7,896 nucleotides of DNA from Desulfovibrio sp. (lineage in GTDB: Bacteria > Desulfobacterota > Desulfovibrionia > Desulfovibrionales > Desulfovibrionaceae). Below are positions 6,732 to 7,896 of the stretch, piece after piece. The translations under genes and the position numbers were made by a program. The DNA lies in contig DQED01000140.1 in NCBI GenBank assembly GCA_003525525.1, forward strand, positions 5,139 through 13,034, given 5' to 3'. The notes below the pieces were generated by a model that made no database searches, had not been told where the DNA came from, and saw nothing but the letters and a program-made list of their open reading frames with translations. Within the stretch, counting starts at the first letter, position 1, and each line of letters opens with the position of its first letter.

Positions 6732-7896
6732 ATGGCTGCACGCAGCGGCGGATTTGTCGGCAAGGTCCTGCGCGTGGATCTTTCCACGGGAAAAATCGGC
6801 ACCGAAGACACGATCGAACGCTACGCGTCGGTGCTCGGCGGAGCCGGGATCGGCTACCGGGTGCTCTGGGACGAAGTCCCGGCCGGGACCGGCCCTTTCG
6901 AGGCGGCCAACAAGCTGGTCTTCGCCGCCGGAGTGCTGGTCGGCACGAGCGTGCCCTGCAACGGCCGCGCTACCGTGACCACCATCTTTCCCACCTGCTG
7001 GCCCCGCCCGCTGGTCGGGTCGGGCCACATGGGCGGGCATTTCGCGGCCAAGCTCAAATACGCCGGCTACGACGCCCTGATCGTCGAAGGCAAGGCCGAC
7101 AAACCCGTGTGGCTCATGATCCGCGACGCCCATGTGGAAATCCGCGACGCCCGCCATCTGTGGGGCACGGGCATCCGCCGGGCCACCCTGGAGATCAGCC
7201 AGGAGATGGGGCCGGACTGCGTGGTGGCGGCCATCGGCCAGGCCGGGGAAAACCAGGCCCCCATGGGCATGGTGGTCAATTCCGTCTCCCACTCGGCCGG
7301 GGGCGTGGGCGGGGTGATGGGCGCGAAAAACCTCAAGGCCGTGGCCGTACAAGGCAGCGGCGCGGTGCGCATCGCCGGGGACAAGGGCGAGTGGGAGAAA
7401 CTCGTCAAATTCCACCTCTCCCTCCTCGGCGGCAACAACCAGCATGTGGTGCCGAGCTTTCCCACGCCCCAGTCCGAATACTACAATCCGGCCTCCCGCT
7501 GGATCGGCCGGCCCGGCAAGCGCTGGGGCGCGGCGAAACCGCCGGTCGAAATCACAGGCAACATCCACGACGTCAACCGCATCGCCTACCGCACCAACAG
7601 CGCCGCCTATTTCCTGGGCGAGGAGGCCTGGAAATACACCGTGCGCGGCAACGGCTGCACGGCCTGCCCCATCCGTTGCCACACCATGCTCAAGGTGCCG
7701 TCCGTTGCGGCCAAGTTCGGCATCCCGGACACGGCGCAAAACACGTGCATCGCCTTGCAGTTCGGCCGGAAGTTCTTCAAGGGGCTCGACGGCAAAAACA
7801 GCGGCGAGGCCGCCATCGAGGCTTGCATGGTGGGCATGCACCTCGCCGACGACCTGGGCCTGTGGTCCAATTACGGCCAGTTGCAGCGCGACCTGC
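6732..7896 (+). CDS. ydhV: Aldehyde ferredoxin oxidoreductase-family enzyme, YdhV-like (3' end outside window)
   Basis: The first 388 codons are present, and the frame is open to the window edge. The family's usual length is about 600-700 residues (E. coli YdhV about 700), so a little over half is visible. The family binds a tungsten or molybdenum bis-pyranopterin cofactor and one [4Fe-4S] cluster, and oxidises aldehydes or reduces acids. The N-terminal domain starts GFVGKVLRVDLSTGKI, followed by GHMGGHFAAKLKYAGYDALI (98-117), a conserved cofactor-domain segment, and AIGQAGEN (167-174). Cys309, Cys312 and Cys316 in CTACPIRC match the first three cluster ligands; the fourth should lie beyond the window. 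The segment around NNQHVVPS (near 235-242) and the WGAA that follows resemble YdhV more than archaeal AOR. There is no signal peptide, in contrast to its Tat-bearing ferredoxin partner. The substrate is not predictable: E. coli YdhV has no firmly known physiological substrate that I can cite. Confidence 0.92.
   Translation, partial: MAARSGGFVGKVLRVDLSTGKIGTEDTIERYASVLGGAGIGYRVLWDEVPAGTGPFEAANKLVFAAGVLVGTSVPCNGRATVTTIFPTCWPRPLVGSGHMGGHFAAKLKYAGYDALIVEGKADKPVWLMIRDAHVEIRDARHLWGTGIRRATLEISQEMGPDCVVAAIGQAGENQAPMGMVVNSVSHSAGGVGGVMGAKNLKAVAVQGSGAVRIAGDKGEWEKLVKFHLSLLGGNNQHVVPSFPTPQSEYYNPASRWIGRPGKRWGAAKPPVEITGNIHDVNRIAYRTNSAAYFLGEEAWKYTVRGNGCTACPIRCHTMLKVPSVAAKFGIPDTAQNTCIALQFGRKFFKGLDGKNSGEAAIEACMVGMHLADDLGLWSNYGQLQRDL

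Noticed and set aside
6576..7841. Minus-strand open frame of 421 codons opposite the oxidoreductase gene
   Set aside because: It is a shadow of the AOR-family gene, which has clear cofactor and cluster motifs on the + strand and is simply cut by the window edge.

Overview
The window is GC-rich and densely coding, with every real gene on the + strand. It suggests a high-GC anaerobic proteobacterium. A Desulfovibrio/Solidesulfovibrio-like sulfate reducer is my best guess, based on the base composition and the aldehyde ferredoxin oxidoreductase-type enzyme with its multi-cluster ferredoxin. That assignment is inference; no rRNA or other taxonomic marker is present.

Region 1 (about 60-5780) is a complete five-gene efflux operon in the same order as the Escherichia coli cecR(ybiH)-ybhG-ybhF-ybhS-ybhR cluster. 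It encodes a TetR-family repressor, a HlyD-type periplasmic adaptor, a two-domain ABC ATPase, and two ABC-2 permeases. All four gene junctions are 4-nt start/stop overlaps (ATGA or GTGA), so the operon is probably one translationally coupled message. A cluster of interleaved inverted repeats built from TCATTC/GAATGA half-sites lies over the probable promoter, just upstream of the regulator. It is a good candidate for the regulator's own operator. The expected machine is a tripartite exporter: a YbhF-YbhS-YbhR inner-membrane ABC transporter linked by YbhG to an outer-membrane TolC-type channel that is not in this window.

Region 2 (5781-5943) is a 163-base gap. It has no convincing terminator or promoter, but contains two overlapping, mutually exclusive small hairpins just upstream of the next ribosome-binding site.

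Region 3 (5944-7896) begins a second operon: a Tat-signal-bearing ferredoxin with four [4Fe-4S] motifs (YdhY-like), then the first 388 codons of a tungsten/molybdenum aldehyde ferredoxin oxidoreductase-family enzyme (YdhV-like), cut by the window edge. The two most likely form an electron-transferring oxidoreductase pair. The ferredoxin has two notable traits: a clear twin-arginine signal although its partner has none, and a short C-terminal tail ending in a CxxCH haem-c-type motif.

The first 59 bases hold no gene I can support.
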